Source: Lamprobacter sp964516305
Lineage (GTDB): Bacteria; Pseudomonadota; Gammaproteobacteria; Chromatiales; Chromatiaceae
Assembly (NCBI GenBank): GCA_964516305.1
Contig: CAZEZH010000039.1
Location: forward strand, 1-24,218
Length of the DNA stretch: 24,218 nucleotides
Direction: 5' to 3'
Shown here one piece after another: positions 17,293 to 24,218 of the stretch (its first letter is position 1; each line of letters begins with the position of its first letter). Made by a program: the position numbers and the translations under genes. Below the pieces are notes generated by a model. That model ran no database searches. It worked only from the letters and a program-made list of their open reading frames with translations, and was not told the origin of the DNA.

Positions 17293-18861
17293 ATGAAACC
17301 AATCAAACGGGCGCTGATCAGCGTCTCCGACAAGTCCGGCGTTGCCTCCTTTGCCGCTGCATTGAGCAAGCGGGGGGTCGAGATCCTTTCCACGGGTGGC
17401 ACCGCGCGGCTGCTCACCGAGCAGGATGTGCCGGTCATCGAGGTTGCCGAGTACACCGGCTTCCCCGAAATGATGGATGGGCGCGTGAAGACGTTGCATC
17501 CGCGCATCCATGGCGGCATCCTCGGGCGTCGCGGCGAAGACGATCAGGTGATGCACGAGAATGAGATCCGTCCGATCGATCTGGTGGTAGTGAATCTCTA
17601 TCCGTTCGAGGAGACGGTGGCTCGCCCGGATTGCGACCTACCGACCGCCATCGAAAACATCGATATCGGCGGTCCAACGCTGATCCGGGCTGCAGCCAAG
17701 AACCATCGCGATGTTACCGTCGTCTGCGATCCGGCGGATTACGATCGGGTGTTGGAGGCGATGACAGCGAACGCTGGCGCGGTGGACGACCAGACTCGGT
17801 TGGATCTAGCGGTGCGGGCATTCGAGCATACAGCCCAGTACGACGGCGCCATCGCCAACTATCTGGGCGCCATCATCGAGCATCCTGAGGGCAAGCCGGA
17901 AGGTCTGCCGCGTACCTTCAATATGCAGTTCCGCAAGCGCCAGGCGATGCGTTACGGCGAGAACCCGCATCAAACGGCGGCCTTCTATGTCGGCCGCGGC
18001 GGTTGCGAAGCAAGCCTGGCCTCGGCCGAGCAGCTGCAAGGCAAGGCCCTGAGCTACAACAACATTGCGGACACCGATGCGGCGCTCGAATGTGTGAAGC
18101 AGTTCGACGATGCACCCACCTGCGTGATCGTCAAGCATGCCAATCCCTGTGGCGTGGCGGTGGGTGAGAACCTGCTCGATGCCTATGAGCGCGCCTTCAG
18201 CACCGACCCAGAATCGGCGTTCGGCGGCATCATCGCCGTCAATGAACTGCTCGATGGCGAGACCGCGGCGGCCATTGTTTCGCGGCAGTTCGTCGAGGTC
18301 ATCATTGCGCCCGAGGTCAGCGCCGAGGCGCTCGAGGCGATCGCAGCAAAGAAGAACGTGCGTCTGCTGCGCTGCGGCCCCTGGCCGGTCGAACGCCAGG
18401 GTTACCGGGACTTCAAACGCGTGCGCGGCGGACTCTTGGTGCAGGACGCGGATCGGGATCTCGCAGCGACACTCAGGTGCGTGACCCAGCGTGAACCAAG
18501 CCAAGCTGAGCGCGAGGACCTGCTGTTTGGCTGGCGGGTGGCCAAGTTCGTCAAGTCCAACGCCATCGTCTATGCCCGCCATGGCATGACCATCGGTGTC
18601 GGGGCCGGTCAGATGAGCCGCGTGAATTCAGCGCGCATCGCTGGGATCAAGGCCGAGCAGGCAGGTCTAGAGGTCGCCGGAGCGGTGTTGGCCTCGGATG
18701 CCTTCTTCCCGTTCCGCGACGGGCTCGACCAAGCGGCAGCGGCCGGCATTCGGGCGGTGATCCAGCCTGGCGGGTCGATGCGCGATGATGAGGTGATCGC
18801 TGCTGCCGATGAGCACGAGATCGCGATGCTGTTCACTGGAATGCGTCATTTCCGGCATTAA
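17293..18861 (+). CDS. purH: Bifunctional AICAR formyltransferase / IMP cyclohydrolase
   Basis: Performs the last two steps of inosine monophosphate synthesis: formyl transfer to AICAR, then ring closure. The 522-residue protein has the IMP cyclohydrolase domain first (KRALISVSDKSGV, EILSTGGTARLL, GGILGRR, NIDIGGPTLIRAAAKNH), followed by the transformylase domain with MRYGENPHQTAAFY, ALSYNN, VIVKHANPCGVAVG, KSNAIVYARHGMTIGVGAGQ and SDAFFPFRD. GGAG lies nine bases before the ATG. It follows fis by 48 bp. purD, often next to purH, is absent; lpxA follows. Confidence 0.98.
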   Translation: MKPIKRALISVSDKSGVASFAAALSKRGVEILSTGGTARLLTEQDVPVIEVAEYTGFPEMMDGRVKTLHPRIHGGILGRRGEDDQVMHENEIRPIDLVVVNLYPFEETVARPDCDLPTAIENIDIGGPTLIRAAAKNHRDVTVVCDPADYDRVLEAMTANAGAVDDQTRLDLAVRAFEHTAQYDGAIANYLGAIIEHPEGKPEGLPRTFNMQFRKRQAMRYGENPHQTAAFYVGRGGCEASLASAEQLQGKALSYNNIADTDAALECVKQFDDAPTCVIVKHANPCGVAVGENLLDAYERAFSTDPESAFGGIIAVNELLDGETAAAIVSRQFVEVIIAPEVSAEALEAIAAKKNVRLLRCGPWPVERQGYRDFKRVRGGLLVQDADRDLAATLRCVTQREPSQAEREDLLFGWRVAKFVKSNAIVYARHGMTIGVGAGQMSRVNSARIAGIKAEQAGLEVAGAVLASDAFFPFRDGLDQAAAAGIRAVIQPGGSMRDDEVIAAADEHEIAMLFTGMRHFRH

Positions 18862-18895
18862 GCCGCGCAGATGGCCTGAGGCCCAGAGCTAAGAC

Positions 18896-19672
18896 ATGGC
18901 GGTCCACCCAAGTGCAATCATCGAAGACGGTGCCGAAGTCCATCCAAGCGTCGAGATCGGGCCTTGGACGCTGGTCGAGGCCGGCGCCGTGGTCGAGGCC
19001 GAATGTCGTCTCGAGAGCTGCGTGCGCATCTATGGCGGCACAAGGCTTGGGCCAGGTAACCGCGTGTGCCATGGCGCCACCCTTGGCAGTGAGCCGCAGG
19101 ACTTGGGCTTCACGCCAGAGCGCAGCCGGCCGTTGACGATCGGCAACGAAAACTGCTTTCGTGAGTACGTCAATATCAGCCGCGGCATCAAGAGCGAAGC
19201 GGGCACGCGCATCGGCAATCGCAACTATTTTATGGCCTACAGTCATGCCGGACACGACTGCCAGGTCGGCGACGACAACATCTTTGCCAATACCGCAACC
19301 CTGGCAGGACACGTGGAACTGGCGCACCACTGCTTCGTCTCCGGGCAGGTCGCGGTGCACCAGTTTGCCCGCATCGGTGCCTACTGCATGATCGGCGGAC
19401 TCACTGGCGTCTCTAAGGACGTGCCGCCGTTCGTGATTGCGAACGGCCAGCGCGCCGTGCTTGTCGGCCTGAATCTAGTGGGCCTGAAACGCAACGGCTT
19501 CAGTGCCGAGCAGCGCGCGCTGATCAAGACCGTTTATCGGTTGATCTTCCGCTCGGGCCGCCGGCTCGAGGATGGGCTAAGCGAGGCCAAGACGCGCCAT
19601 CCGAGCCCAGAGACGGATCAGATCGTCGGCTTCATCAAGGCCTCTGAGCGCGGGGTGACCGGCTTTGGCTGA
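18896..19672 (+). CDS. lpxA: Acyl-ACP--UDP-N-acetylglucosamine O-acyltransferase (LpxA-like)
   Basis: LpxA adds the first 3-hydroxyacyl chain to UDP-GlcNAc in lipid A synthesis. The 258-residue protein is a left-handed beta-helix of hexapeptide repeats (for example VHPSAIIEDGAEVHPSVEIG) followed by the C-terminal helical segment GLKRNGFS...LIFRSGR. The catalytic-His region reads YSHAGHDCQVG (H117, H120), and AVHQFARIGAYCMIGG fits LpxA. Some positions are unusual: E. coli has IHRGT and a Gly-rich turn where this protein has ISRGIKSEAGTRIG. It stands alone, away from lpxD, fabZ and lpxB, so it may be a second, divergent copy rather than the main enzyme. The family assignment is secure, the exact acyl specificity is not. 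Confidence 0.88.
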   Translation: MAVHPSAIIEDGAEVHPSVEIGPWTLVEAGAVVEAECRLESCVRIYGGTRLGPGNRVCHGATLGSEPQDLGFTPERSRPLTIGNENCFREYVNISRGIKSEAGTRIGNRNYFMAYSHAGHDCQVGDDNIFANTATLAGHVELAHHCFVSGQVAVHQFARIGAYCMIGGLTGVSKDVPPFVIANGQRAVLVGLNLVGLKRNGFSAEQRALIKTVYRLIFRSGRRLEDGLSEAKTRHPSPETDQIVGFIKASERGVTGFG

Positions 19673-19740
19673 ATCCCTCTTCTCCTCGACGCAGCTTGCT
19701 GCGGCGAACCCCTAGACCAAGCATCACAGACCAATACACC

Positions 19741-20133
19741 ATGGCCAACGACGAGACCGACGCACGCTATCAGATCGACGTCCAGGCACTGACCCGCTAT
19801 CTCCCGGAGCAGTCCGACCCGGATGGCGGCCGCTTTACCTTCGCCTACACCATCACCATCAGCAATAGGGGCGAGGTGCCGGCGAAACTGTTGAATCGGC
19901 ACTGGGTGGTGACCGATGCCGATGGCAAGACGCAGGAGGTGCGCGGCGCCGGGGTGGTGGGCGAGCAGCCCCATCTCCAGCCGGGGGAGAGCTTCGAGTA
20001 CTCGAGCGGGACTCAGATAGCCACCCCGCTCGGCAGCATGCACGGGAGTTATGACATGTTGGCGGATGATGGCACGCGCTTCGCTGCCGAGATCCGGCCA
20101 TTCTCGCTCGGAGATCGCAGCGGACTGCATTAG
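19741..20133 (+). CDS. apaG: ApaG family protein
   Basis: Small immunoglobulin-like beta-sandwich protein of the ApaG/DUF525 family; role uncertain, linked to diadenosine nucleotide and divalent-cation phenotypes through its operon. The 130-residue product from the ATG at 19741 carries FTFAYTITISNRGEVPAKLL, NRHWVVTDADGKTQEVRGAG, GVVGEQPHLQPGESFEYSSG and GSMHGSYDM, all family hallmarks. The open frame extends 45 bp upstream, but those residues are not family-like. apaH follows after 70 bp. Confidence 0.94.
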   Translation: MANDETDARYQIDVQALTRYLPEQSDPDGGRFTFAYTITISNRGEVPAKLLNRHWVVTDADGKTQEVRGAGVVGEQPHLQPGESFEYSSGTQIATPLGSMHGSYDMLADDGTRFAAEIRPFSLGDRSGLH

Positions 20134-20140
20134 GCCGGCA

Positions 20141-20162
20141 CCTAGAGACCGGCTACTCTAGG
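20141..20162 (+). other. Hairpin between apaG and apaH
   Basis: CCTAGAG (20141-20147) pairs perfectly with CTCTAGG (20156-20162) around an eight-base loop. No U tract follows, so it is not a standard terminator. It could stabilise mRNA ends or partly uncouple the two genes. Confidence 0.35.
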
Positions 20163-20203
20163 CAAGCGGCGAAGCGACTGCGATTACGGGCTAGCTTGAG
20201 ATT

Positions 20204-21037
20204 ATGGCGACCTACGCGATCGGAGACATCCAGGGCTGCTACGACGAGCTGCGGCAGCTGCTCGATAAGGCCTGCTTTGACCCGACCAAAGACAAGCTCT
20301 GGTGTGTCGGGGATCTGGTCAACCGCGGTCCTGATTCACTCGCGGTGCTGCGCTGGGTCAAGGCACTTGGCGACCAGGCCATCGTCGTGCTCGGCAATCA
20401 CGACCTGCATCTGCTTGCGGTCGCGCTCACCGGCGCGCGAATCGGCAAGAAGGACACCTTGAATGCGATCCTCGAGGCCGCGGATCGCGACGAGCTGTTG
20501 CACTGGTTGCGCCATCGTCCGCTGCTGCATCACAGCGAGAAGAAAGGGTTTACCCTGCTGCACGCAGGTCTACCGCCGCAGTGGGACCTGGCCCAAGCGC
20601 AGGCCTGCGCGCGTGAGGTCGAGACCCTGCTGCGGGGACCGGACCACGTTGAATTTCTCCAGCAGATGTACGGCAACGAGCCAGACCGCTGGAGTGATGA
20701 GCTAACGGGAGTGGAGCGACTGCGCTTCATCACCAACTGCTTCACGCGTATGCGCTGGTGCGATGCCGATGGACGGTTGTTGCTGAAGGAGAAAGGTGGT
20801 CTTGAACAGCCCGCGCCAGGCGCCCTGCCCTGGTTTCGGGTGCCGGATCGGCGATCCAGCAAAGAGCGTATCCTATTTGGCCACTGGTCAACCATCGGCT
20901 ACCTTGCCGAGAACAACTGCTGGGCACTCGATAGCGGCTGCGTCTGGGGTGGCCGGATGAGCGCCTTGCGCGTGCGGCGCAAGAAGCCGTTGACCTTGAT
21001 CGAAATCGACTGCCCCGGCTATCTTGTGCCTGGCTAA
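20204..21037 (+). CDS. apaH: Symmetrical bis(5'-nucleosyl)-tetraphosphatase
   Basis: Hydrolyses Ap4A to two ADP and can remove Np4 caps from RNA in bacteria. It belongs to the metallophosphatases: the 277-residue protein shows YAIGDIQGCYDEL (5-17), GDLVNRGPDSLAVLRW, GNHDLHLLA and HAGLPPQW, which supply the metal ligands. The C-terminus has FGHWSTIGYL and ALDSGCVWGGRMSALR, typical of ApaH. The gene follows apaG and converges on folA with 22 bp between the stop codons; in E. coli folA is also next to apaH. Confidence 0.97.
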   Translation: MATYAIGDIQGCYDELRQLLDKACFDPTKDKLWCVGDLVNRGPDSLAVLRWVKALGDQAIVVLGNHDLHLLAVALTGARIGKKDTLNAILEAADRDELLHWLRHRPLLHHSEKKGFTLLHAGLPPQWDLAQAQACAREVETLLRGPDHVEFLQQMYGNEPDRWSDELTGVERLRFITNCFTRMRWCDADGRLLLKEKGGLEQPAPGALPWFRVPDRRSSKERILFGHWSTIGYLAENNCWALDSGCVWGGRMSALRVRRKKPLTLIEIDCPGYLVPG

Positions 21038-21059
21038 TGCCGAGGGCAGGCTCGGGACG

Positions 21060-21593
21060 CTAGCCTACCGAACCTCTGACCCGCTCAAGGGTGACGAAAT
21101 CGAGGTTGTAAGGATTCGCAGCATCAGGCAGGCGCTGTTGGCGCGCAGTCTCGCGCCAGGCCGCTGCCGACCAGGCCGGAAAGTAGGTATCGCCCTCAAT
21201 CTCGGCATCGATCAGGGTGAGGAGCATGCGATCGGCGAGCGGCAAGAAGGTCTCATAGAGGCTGGCGCCGCCGACGATCATCACCTCGGGCACCGATCCG
21301 GCTCGTTCCAGGGCCATCTGCGGGGAGCCTGCAATCTCGACGTTCGTGAGTCTGTGCCGAAAGGCGGGGTCAGCCGACACCACGATAGGACGCCGCCGCG
21401 GCAGCAGGCCTGGTAAGGACTCCCAGGTTCTGCGGCCCATGATGATCGGTTTATCCAGGGTCTGACGCCTGAAGTGCGCAAGATCAGCAGGCAGAGACCA
21501 AGGCATGGCATTCGCCCGGCCGATGACGCGACCCTGCGCCATGGCCGCAATCAAGGTGATCTGAGGTCGAGAATCGTTCCTCGGAGACTGCAT
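21060..21593 (-). CDS. folA: Dihydrofolate reductase
   Basis: Reduces dihydrofolate to tetrahydrofolate with NADPH for thymidylate, purine and methionine synthesis. From the ATG at 21593 the product has 177 residues. Conserved parts are ITLIAAMAQGRVIGRANAMPW, LPADLAHFRRQTLDKPIIMG (catalytic Asp, substrate site), RRTWESLPGLLPRRR, MIVGGASLYETFLPLADRM and IDAEIEGDTYFPAW. The open frame runs to 21701, but that start would overlap rsfS by 77 bp and add unrelated residues. It is downstream of rsfS in the same direction and may be read with it. Confidence 0.95.
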   Translation of the reverse strand: MQSPRNDSRPQITLIAAMAQGRVIGRANAMPWSLPADLAHFRRQTLDKPIIMGRRTWESLPGLLPRRRPIVVSADPAFRHRLTNVEIAGSPQMALERAGSVPEVMIVGGASLYETFLPLADRMLLTLIDAEIEGDTYFPAWSAAAWRETARQQRLPDAANPYNLDFVTLERVRGSVG

Positions 21594-21624
21594 CAGAAAA
21601 CGGTGGGCACCAACCGGTAAAGCC

Positions 21625-21984
21625 TTAGGCCGGGGCACTAGCGTTGGTGCGCGTGACCAGTGAGGGCGCGCTCCAGAGGCGCTCAAGGCTGTAGAAATCA
21701 CGCACCTTAGGCAGCATCAAATGCACCACGACACCATTGAGATCGACTAGCGCCCACTCACCTTCCTGCACCCCTTCAGTGCCGAGCGGGGCTTCGCCTG
21801 CCTCTTTGGCCTTATAGGCGACAGTCTCGGCAATCGCCTTCACGTGCCGATCGGAGGTCCCAGAGGCGACGATCATGAAGTCGGTCACCGCGGTCTTGCC
21901 ACGCACATCAACCACGCTGATGTCGCGGGCCTTCATATCGTTTAGAACCTCAACAACGAGGTCTTTCAAGTGCTCTAGCTGCAT
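21625..21984 (-). CDS. rsfS: Ribosomal silencing factor RsfS
   Basis: Binds ribosomal protein L14 and blocks joining of the 30S and 50S subunits, saving energy in stationary phase. The start at 21984 is chosen because AGAGGA precedes it at a suitable distance; it gives 119 residues, close to the family length (105 in E. coli), beginning MQLEHLKDLVVEVLNDMKAR. Motifs include DISVVDVRGKTAVTDFMIVA, SGTSDRHVKAIAETV, EGEWALVDLNGVVVHLM and REFY-like RDFYSLERLW. Upstream is nadD, the usual partner. rlmH, which normally follows rsfS, is not there; folA follows instead. Confidence 0.95.
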   Translation of the reverse strand: MQLEHLKDLVVEVLNDMKARDISVVDVRGKTAVTDFMIVASGTSDRHVKAIAETVAYKAKEAGEAPLGTEGVQEGEWALVDLNGVVVHLMLPKVRDFYSLERLWSAPSLVTRTNASAPA

Positions 21985-22085
21985 TAACAGTCCTCTTAGG
22001 GCGCCTGGGCGCAGGGAACTCATCCCTCCAGGCGAAAGTAGCGGCAATCCGGCCTCAAGTGCAGGGTTCTCGGCCAGGTCCTGAC

Positions 22086-22733
22086 CTAGCTGATGGACTC
22101 GTGAACGGAATAAAGCCCTTCGCTGACGGCCAGTGACAACACCGCGTCAGGCAGCAAATAGCGAGGGCTTTGCCCCTGCGCCAGAAGCCGGCGTATTCGG
22201 GTGGCCGAGATGTCGAGCTGGGTCACCGTTTGGAAGTAGATATGCCCCCCGGCTTGGCGACGCAAGGCGGCGGGCACATCGATTCGTCGCTGCGCGACCT
22301 GGTCCCTGAGCCAGCTGTCACGCACCGTGGATACACCAGGCCGCTGCATGACGACGAGGTGCACCAACTCAAGGATGTCTAGTGGACGGTGCCAATCTGG
22401 AAGACCTTCGAAGGCGTCGGCGCCGACCAACAGACAGATTGGCAACTCTGCGCCGAGTTCGTCTCGAAACAAGCGCAGGGTATCCACGGTGTACGAGGGT
22501 CCACCCCGGGTCAACTCGCGATCGTCTGCAACCAGCTTGCGTTCATCGCCGATCGCGATCTGCAGCATCGCCATGCGCTGCTCTGGCGAGGCGAGGGGCT
22601 GGTGTCGGTGCACTGCAGCGGCAAGCGGCAGCAGCCTAAGCTGCGTGAGATCCAGATGTTGGACGACATCCAGGGCAACGCGCAGATGGCCAAAGTGCAC
22701 CGGGTCGAAGGTGCCTCCGAACAGACCGATCAT
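22086..22733 (-). CDS. nadD: Nicotinate-mononucleotide adenylyltransferase
   Basis: Transfers AMP from ATP to nicotinate mononucleotide to form deamido-NAD, a late step of NAD synthesis. The 215 residues match NadD: GLFGGTFDPVHFGHLRVAL (nucleotide-binding GTFDPxHxGH), RGGPSYTVDTL, CLLVGADAFEGLPDWHRP, and the C-terminal DISATRIRRLL that corresponds to the ISSTxIR motif. LLPLAAAVHRHQP replaces the more common P-x-x-x-PPHK segment, a mild deviation. It lies between proA and rsfS, a usual gammaproteobacterial order. The ATG has no clear ribosome binding site. Confidence 0.95.
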   Translation of the reverse strand: MIGLFGGTFDPVHFGHLRVALDVVQHLDLTQLRLLPLAAAVHRHQPLASPEQRMAMLQIAIGDERKLVADDRELTRGGPSYTVDTLRLFRDELGAELPICLLVGADAFEGLPDWHRPLDILELVHLVVMQRPGVSTVRDSWLRDQVAQRRIDVPAALRRQAGGHIYFQTVTQLDISATRIRRLLAQGQSPRYLLPDAVLSLAVSEGLYSVHESIS

Positions 22734-22806
22734 CGACAGCCAACAACCAGGATGCTGATGGGGCTATCGGCGGCAGGATACTGGCCGACGCGCGCCAGGC
22801 CCATGC

Positions 22807-22825
22807 AATCTTGGTAAACAAGATT
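22807..22825. repeat. Inverted repeat between proA and nadD
   Basis: AATCTTG (22807-22813) and CAAGATT (22819-22825) are perfect arms around GTAAA. On the minus strand, the direction of proA and nadD, no U tract follows, so termination is doubtful. It may be a processing or partial-termination hairpin. Confidence 0.3.
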
Positions 22826-22850
22826 TTCAAGATAGCTATTCACAGTAGCG

Positions 22851-24128
22851 TCACTCTCGGATCTGTCCATCGCCGAGCACGACGAACTTTTGCGAGGTCA
22901 AGCCTTCGAGCCCAACCGGTCCGCGGGCGTGGAACTTGTCGGTACTAATGCCGATTTCAGCGCCGAGTCCGTACTCGAAGCCATCTGCGAAACGGGTGGA
23001 TGCGTTGACCATGACTGAGCTGGAATCGACCTCGCGCAGAAAGCGCCGTGCGCGGCTGTAATCCTCGGTGACGATGGTATCTGTGTGGTGCGAGCCGTGA
23101 GCCTCAATGTGCTCAATGGCGGTATCCATGCCGGGAACGACGCGCACCGAGAGGATCGGTGCCAGGTACTCGGTGCCCCAATCGGCATCGGTGGCGGGAC
23201 GCGCATCGGCCAGGATCTGGCGGGTGCGCTCGCAGCCTCGGATCTCCACGCCCTTGGCAACCAGTGCCGCACCGATGCGAGAGAGCAAGGGCCGCGCAAC
23301 CTCCTCCGCCACCAACAGAGTCTCCATGGTATTGCAGGTGCCATAGCGCTGGGTCTTGGCGTTGACAGCAATGGCCACCGCCTTGCCTGGATCGGCCTTA
23401 TCGTCAATGTAGACGTGGCAGATGCCGTCGAGGTGCTTGATCACTGGCACCCGCGCCTCGCGACTGATGCGCTCGATCAGGCCCTTGCCGCCACGCGGGA
23501 TGATGACGTCGATGTGCTCGGGATGGCTGATCATGGCGCCAACGGCGGCCCGGTCGGTAGTGGCGAACACCTGCACAGCATCAGCCGGGAGGCCGGCATT
23601 CTGCAGACCCCGGTGGATGCTGGCGGCAATCGTTTGGTTCGACTGAAAGGCCTCGGAGCCACCGCGCAGCACGCTGGCGTTGCCGGCCTTGAGGCAGAGC
23701 GCGGCGGCATCGGCAGTGACGTTCGGACGCGACTCGTAGATGATCCCGATGACACCGAGCGGCACCCGCATACGCCCGACCTGGATGCCTGAGGGGCGGT
23801 AGTCGAGGTCGGTGATGGCACCGATCGGGTCGGGCAGTGTCGCAATCTGCTCAAGACCGGCGACCATCGCGTCGATCCGCTCAGGCGTGAGCTTGAGGCG
23901 GTCGAGTAAGGCTGCATCGAGCCCCTTGGCCGCGCCGGCCTCCAGGTCAGCGGCGTTGGCCTTGGCCAGCAGCTCGCGATGCGCATCGAGGTCAGCGGCA
24001 ATCGCATACAGCGCGTTGTTCTTGGCGCCGGTCTCGGCACGCGCCATGGCTCGCGCTGCGTGGCGCGCCCGGCGCCCAACATCGGCAACATAGACGGCAA
24101 CGTCTGTAATCTTGATCTCGGTGTTCAT
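22851..24128 (-). CDS. proA: Gamma-glutamyl phosphate reductase
   Basis: NADPH-dependent reduction of gamma-glutamyl phosphate to glutamate semialdehyde, second step of proline synthesis. The 425-residue protein has the aldehyde-dehydrogenase fold: YESRPNVTADAAALCLKAGN (131-150), LRGGSEAFQSN, PRGGKGLIERI, the catalytic C265 in QRYGTCNTMETLL, and the C-terminal SSVMVNASTRFADGFEYGLG, STDKFHARGPVGLEGLTSQK. Length is normal (417 in E. coli). proB is not adjacent. The start at 24128 lacks a clear ribosome binding site. nadD follows 117 bp after the stop. Confidence 0.98.
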   Translation of the reverse strand: MNTEIKITDVAVYVADVGRRARHAARAMARAETGAKNNALYAIAADLDAHRELLAKANAADLEAGAAKGLDAALLDRLKLTPERIDAMVAGLEQIATLPDPIGAITDLDYRPSGIQVGRMRVPLGVIGIIYESRPNVTADAAALCLKAGNASVLRGGSEAFQSNQTIAASIHRGLQNAGLPADAVQVFATTDRAAVGAMISHPEHIDVIIPRGGKGLIERISREARVPVIKHLDGICHVYIDDKADPGKAVAIAVNAKTQRYGTCNTMETLLVAEEVARPLLSRIGAALVAKGVEIRGCERTRQILADARPATDADWGTEYLAPILSVRVVPGMDTAIEHIEAHGSHHTDTIVTEDYSRARRFLREVDSSSVMVNASTRFADGFEYGLGAEIGISTDKFHARGPVGLEGLTSQKFVVLGDGQIRE

Positions 24129-24218
24129 GGCAGTGCAGCGGCGAGTGAAAGGCCTAGTGGCGCGGAAAACCGATTAGTTTAACAATGTTTTGGGCTCAGG
24201 CGAGCGCTTATGCTACCG

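Noticed and set aside
23085..23792. 235-residue + strand frame opposite proA
   Set aside because: A shadow of proA, whose catalytic motifs lie in the same interval.

Overview
The window is from a gammaproteobacterium, most likely a member of the Chromatiales. The evidence is gene order and moderately high GC. The runs fxsA/groES-groEL beside cutA-dsbD, aroQ-accB-accC-prmA-dusB-fis-purH, apaG-apaH-folA and proA-nadD-rsfS are typical gammaproteobacterial neighbourhoods. Assignment to Chromatiales is inference; no photosynthesis or sulfur-oxidation gene is present.

Layout. Positions 1-3619 form an accessory block. It holds about 460 bp without a recognisable intact gene (with a possible frameshifted coding scrap), a 148-residue unknown protein on the + strand, and, convergent with it, an 809-residue primase-helicase of the type annotated as 'TOTE conflict system'. 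The block stops at the 3' end of a tRNA-Thr(UGU) gene (3620-3695, minus). Next on the minus strand are the type III pantothenate kinase coaX, a penicillin-binding-protein-7-like peptidase, and the groES-groEL operon. That operon has a sigma70-type promoter, a perfect CIRCE operator and a strong terminator. fxsA follows upstream on the minus strand.

From about 8.7 to 21 kb nearly everything is on the + strand. cutA, dsbD and a TlpA-like thioredoxin form a periplasmic thiol-redox operon. aroQ, accB, accC, prmA, dusB, fis and purH join shikimate synthesis, the first step of fatty-acid synthesis, ribosomal protein L11 methylation, tRNA dihydrouridine formation, the Fis nucleoid protein and the last two purine steps. 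lpxA (lipid A type), apaG and apaH complete the run. The right end (21.06-24.13 kb) is on the minus strand: proA, nadD, rsfS and folA, with folA convergent to apaH.

Most genes are housekeeping and complete. The unusual points are: the primase-helicase block beside the tRNA, with its unknown partner and a cluster of AACGGCTAC repeats; a DsbD with two complete N-terminal alpha domains, each keeping its Cys pair; an Asp-to-Glu change at residue 6 of CoaX together with a TTG start; a stand-alone, divergent LpxA; a DusB with an inserted segment; and a perfect 16-bp palindrome before aroQ-accBC.
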